Below are positions 60,301 through 64,000 of a DNA stretch of 64,000 nucleotides, piece by piece; within the stretch, counting starts at the first letter, position 1, and each line of letters starts with the position of its first letter. Source of the DNA: Phaseolus vulgaris (Eukaryota; Streptophyta; Magnoliopsida; Fabales; Fabaceae). Below the pieces are notes generated by a model. That model had not been told where the DNA came from, searched no databases, and was given only the letters and a program-made list of their open reading frames with translations. The stretch is taken from the NCBI RefSeq assembly GCF_000499845.2, contig NC_023756.2, positions 44,838,291 to 44,902,290 of the forward strand, in the 5' to 3' direction. The position numbers and the translations under genes are program-made.

Positions 60301-61697
60301 ATGTTTAGATATCTGTAGATTTATATGGGTATCTAGATGTCTATCTAATGAACATGTATGTATTTTTGTGCAACTCCAATGAAAAGTTATCTACTAGTCT
60401 CTTAATGCATGAATTGATATCTCTCTCTTAATGCATATTTAAATATTTTATAATAGTATTGCCATCATGGAAACACTTGCAGTAAGATATCCACCATCTT
60501 TGTGGTTGCTAAAGTTTATATGGACGGAAGATTGAGAACCGTACCTTCAAAAGAATACTTTTAAAGTACGGTGTAAAATTTAAATTATGGATCATGACTC
60601 CTTGTCTATCTAAATTTGGCTCATATAATAAATGTTAGTCTTTCACTTTTATATGCTGTTATCAAGATGTCTAATCATATGTGATCTTGCATACGCAATA
60701 GGAATATTATGTGCATATTCATATTTAAGCTTCTAATTTTATTGGTCTTGCTTTTGTACTCTTGATTTTTCATATTTTGCTGGCTAATATTTTTAAAAAC
60801 AATCTTAAAATGTATTGGCTTTCATCACGTGCTTCTGTTATCAAGAGGTGTACTTATATGTGATCCCGCACAGGCAATAGAAATTTCGAGCAATGAGTAT
60901 GAACCTTCTGATAAGGATGTATTATATGCCGAAGGAGTCACTCAGAGCAATGGTCTCGCTTTCATGGAGTTCTCATTTGATGATAGGAGTCCAATGTCTG
61001 AGATATACAGTGAAAACCTCAATTGCCCTCCTCCCTTAACCAAGTAAATCCATCTCCTTTTCTCTTATTTTACAAAATCTTCTGAAAATGTTTTTGACAC
61101 TGTTATTGACTCAGATATCAACTGATTCGCATAAATTCAAAGGGACTGCGTGATGGTTGCAAATGGTTGGAAATGTTCGAAGATGTGAGGGCAATCATAT
61201 TTTGTGTTGCCCTGAGTGACTACGACCAGATGTGGCCTAGTAGTACAGGTCAGCTTCGAAACAAACTGCTGGCAAGCAAAGATCTTTTCGAGAGTCTGGT
61301 GAAGCATCCCTGTTTTAAAGATACCCCATTTGTGCTTCTCCTAAATAAATATGATGCCTTCGAAGACAAGATAAACAAAGTTCATTTATCAACTTGTGAG
61401 TGGTTTGGGGACTTCTGCCCCGTGAGACCCCATCACAACAATCACGCCCTAGCGCACCAAGCATACTACTATGTGGCTGTGAAGTTCAAGGAGCTTTATT
61501 ATTACCTAACTGGTCAGAAGTTGTTTGTGGGGCAAACTCGAGCTCGGGAACGCACGTCTGTGGATGAGGCATTCAAATACATAAGGGAAATCATCAAATG
61601 GGACGATGAGAAGGACGATGATGTATATGAAATGAACCAAGAAGAGTCTTTTTGCAGTACAGAAATGAGTTCTTCACCATTCGTCAGACAGGAGTGA
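54377..61697 (+). CDS. XLG3: Extra-large G protein alpha subunit (XLG3-like), eight exons
   Basis: Exons 54377-55453, 55604-55741, 56774-56878, 56989-57174, 57976-58159, 59227-59468, 60874-61043, 61115-61697 give 894 residues. XLGs are plant-specific: an N-terminal extension fused to a Galpha domain. They pair with Gbeta-gamma in defence, root and stress signalling, at the plasma membrane and in the nucleus. The N-terminus ([20 protein letters not shown]) suits XLG3. A Cys-rich zinc-finger-like region covers about 226-275 (four CxxC pairs). The P-loop is GMEGSGTAT (490-498), without the invariant Lys of GKS. DVGGQR is replaced by NSKGLRD before FEDVRAIIF, while NKYD (778-781) is kept. These losses are characteristic of XLGs and fit weak nucleotide binding. 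Intron 4 begins GC. Exon 6 may start at 59224 instead (tandem acceptor TAGCAG); its acceptor is the least certain junction. Confidence 0.94.
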
Positions 61698-62730
61698 CCC
61701 AACCTTTGGTAATCCTTCGAGACTCAACCATCTTATTTTTGGATAGAAACTCATCGCTCCCAACAATTTGTAGGAGCATTGCATTTGTGAAGGTCAGGGA
61801 GGTCAATTGGGTGAGGTGTGGGGTATGTTGTTTTGTTGTTTTTGTAGGATCTTTCCCAAACAGGTCCAGAATTATTTTTGCCCCTTCATAAATAAGCTAA
61901 TTTGATTGAGAGGTTGTAAATTCAGAGGTGATTTGTTCTCTGTACAGCTTATATTGACAATATTGTTCAGCTTAATTTGAAAAATAAAAAATAAAAAATA
62001 GGTATTTTTTTATACCGTCCATTTTTTAACGACCATATATCACTAAATATAAAATACTAACTTTACAAAGATCTGGGTGTTAAAAAAAGATTCAATTTAC
62101 GAAAAACTTAAGTTCTTTTAACTTATGAAGATCGTTTGAGTTATGATTGATGTTTATTAGGAAAGTAAATGAGTTAAGCATATTGAAATTATGATTCAAC
62201 TTGCAGTTAAACAGTTCTTTTATAACTAGTACGATGCCTCCGCACCAATAATGACTTGTTTTGATTAGTTAATGAATGGCCATAAAGCCAACTGAGTTCG
62301 ATCAAATGAAAATTCTTTTTTATGCACCCAATAAATGATACATAAATTCAAAATGAAGACAGGTTTCTTAATATTTTAATGCAAAGGGTGAAAGGAATAA
62401 TATCAATATGCCACAAGAAAATTAAAAATTACTCATCTCAATTCTTATTTAAAATTTTTAGAATCGTCAAACTTGCACTAAATTGAATATGTCTTCTGCG
62501 TTTTCTAACGGAAAAAATGTTATTAATAGGACCTTAAAATAAGTACATGACCTAGAAAATATAAAACAAAACAAAAAAGCCTACTGGTATGTTACATTGG
62601 CATGACTTTCCAAAAATCAAATAAAACGTTGGTTCCTTTTGTCTTGGGCCTTCTATGTATTGTCTACTGATCTGTTTCTTCCTGCACCTCCATAAACTTT
62701 TGATATTTCAAAAATATCTCTCTGTAGTAT
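61698..62730. other. XLG 3' region and intergenic DNA
   Basis: About 300 bases of probable 3' UTR with A-rich runs near 61978-62000 are followed by AT-rich sequence without a gene. Confidence 0.5.
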
Positions 62731-63050
62731 TTCGAATTACGTAATCTGAAAGTTTTTTTCTAAATTTATAATTAACTTTCGGATTATATAATTTGAAAGT
62801 CTTTTTTCAATATGTATGATTAGTTTTCAGATTACATAATTTGGAATTTAAATTAGCTTTCGGATGATGTAATCCAAATTTTTTTTTTCAAAGGTGTGTC
62901 CGGATTACATAATCCGGAAGCTACTCTCAATTTCAGACTTCTGAATTATATAATTCGAAATACAATTTTTTAAAAATATATTATGAATTACATAATCTGT
63001 AAGTTATTTTTGAAACCAAAATTAATTTCTAAAATATGTAATTCGAAATA
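62731..63050. repeat. Array of imperfect palindromes (GGATTACATAATCC type)
   Basis: At least eight units, each a palindrome of about 20 bp on the pattern TTCGGATTACATAATCCGAA, start near 62731, 62776, 62825, 62858, 62899, 62939, 62983 and 63029. Spacing is 33-49 bp. The best-kept unit is TCCGGATTACATAATCCGGA at 62899-62918. Sequence between the palindromes is not conserved to the same degree. Confidence 0.8.
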
Positions 63051-63880
63051 TGGGATGGTAAAAATAAGATAAAAAAATATGATAAAAAAAGTATTTTCAT
63101 ATTTTGTATAGGGTGACAGAAGAATATATAGAGGTGCAGGAAGAAATAGTCTTGTCCACTTGATTTTGTTTTTGAAGAATTTAAGAACGACCCTTGTCGT
63201 TTTGGATTTATCACTTGTAGGATTTGTTTTATTTATCATTCGAATAATAATTTCACATGTAACACAATTTGTCATCTAAGTCTAATAATCAAATTTTCAA
63301 CAATACAGCATCATCACCATTTGACTTCAATTTAAACATAACCTTCCTACCAATTTCTTCTATACTATCATAACCTAATTTAAATAAATGTTAAGTTTCC
63401 TTAACTAAGAATGTCATGTTCTTCAAGAAATTTAATCGATAAAGAAGAGATGCTTAGATATCCTCTATGTTGATTCCAGGAAACCAAACCTAGCAAAAAC
63501 AAATACGTTACTAACTAATGAAAATTCACTTTTCTCTCAAACGATAATACATCGAACAAAATGAGTATTGGTGAGGATATCTGTGACTCGTAATCTAGAG
63601 AATTGTTATTGTGGATTTTCGATTATAACTAGGAGTTGTTTTGTGTGTATTATGTTTTATCCTCTTTTATTTTCTTTTCATGTATCTTTAATAATTGGTT
63701 TGTTGTTATGTATAGTCTGATGGTCTTGAATAGGTTGGCCTGACCATTTTCTGTACAAGAGTTGAGACACCTTAAAGTGTCTCATTTTATTTTATTTGTT
63801 CTTTGCTGATAAAAAAACAAATAAAAAATAGAAATAATGTAAAATCTAATAAAAAAATAAAAACTTAACTTTTATTTTTA
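63051..63880. other. Intergenic interval, possible LINE-like tail
   Basis: No gene is supported. At 63764-63783 GAGACAC and GTGTCTC form a 7-bp stem, and GCTGATAAAAAAAC follows at about 63805. Together they could be the 3' tail of a retroposon, but no coding remnant is seen. Confidence 0.35.
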
Positions 63881-64000
63881 TGTAGTCACCATAAAAAATA
63901 ATTTATAATCTAAAATAATTAGTAGTTAAAATCTTAGTAGTTACTATTAAATATCAAGTTAAAAATATTTTATAAATTTATATTAATATAAAAATTATTT
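63880..64000. repeat. MITE-family fragment at the window edge
   Basis: AGTAGTTAAAATCTTAGTAG and neighbouring sequence match the family at 1-500 and 20600-20976. The element runs off the window. Confidence 0.45.

Noticed and set aside
1..64000. CRISPR arrays, operons or bacterial-type systems
   Set aside because: The window is plant nuclear DNA. The repeats seen are microsatellites, tandem duplications and transposons.

Overview
The window is nuclear DNA of a dicot plant, most likely a legume of the bean/cowpea/soybean group. It is very AT-rich between genes. All genes have plant-type GT-AG introns, and the proteins are plant-specific families or plant versions of conserved ones. Short LTR elements starting TGTTGGAGATC and small palindromic elements ending in CTTGTAGTG, both typical of legume genomes, are scattered throughout. 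The species is inferred, not shown.

Layout. 1-10.2 kb is gene-free: nested transposon relics, simple repeats and AT-rich DNA. 10.2-19.2 kb (+) is a KANADI-family (GARP) transcription factor with a TATA box, a long leader, six coding exons and a 5.9-kb fourth intron full of tandem duplications. 20.6-21.9 kb holds two palindromic mini-transposons. 23.0-26.7 kb (-) is an annexin D5-like gene with six exons. 27.0-28.4 kb holds a small two-LTR element and a roughly 1-kb inverted repeat. 29.8-32.6 kb (+) is a chloroplast mTERF5/MDA1-like gene. 34.5-38.1 kb (+) is a monoacylglycerol-lipase-like alpha/beta hydrolase. 39.9-43.2 kb (-), convergent with it, is a gene for a chloroplast DUF760 protein (UV-B-induced protein At3g17800-like) that carries a one-base frameshift. 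46.45-47.15 kb is a Mutator-like element with a perfect 9-bp target duplication. 49.0-51.4 kb (+) is SSU72, an RNA polymerase II CTD phosphatase. 54.4-61.7 kb (+) is an extra-large G protein (XLG3-like) with one GC-AG intron. 62.7-63.05 kb is an array of at least eight imperfect palindromes, followed by transposon relics to the end.

The seven genes do not form an operon-like unit or an evident pathway. They are an ordinary plant gene neighbourhood covering leaf polarity, membrane/calcium, plastid gene expression, lipid hydrolysis, a plastid stress protein, transcription recycling and G-protein signalling. I derived exon boundaries by hand from splice signals and reading-frame continuity. All coding totals close in frame except the DUF760 gene, which is exactly one nucleotide short. 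I saw no convincing new multi-gene system. The most interesting items are the frameshift, the intact Mutator-like element, the nested insertions at the left edge, the 1-kb foldback and the palindrome array.
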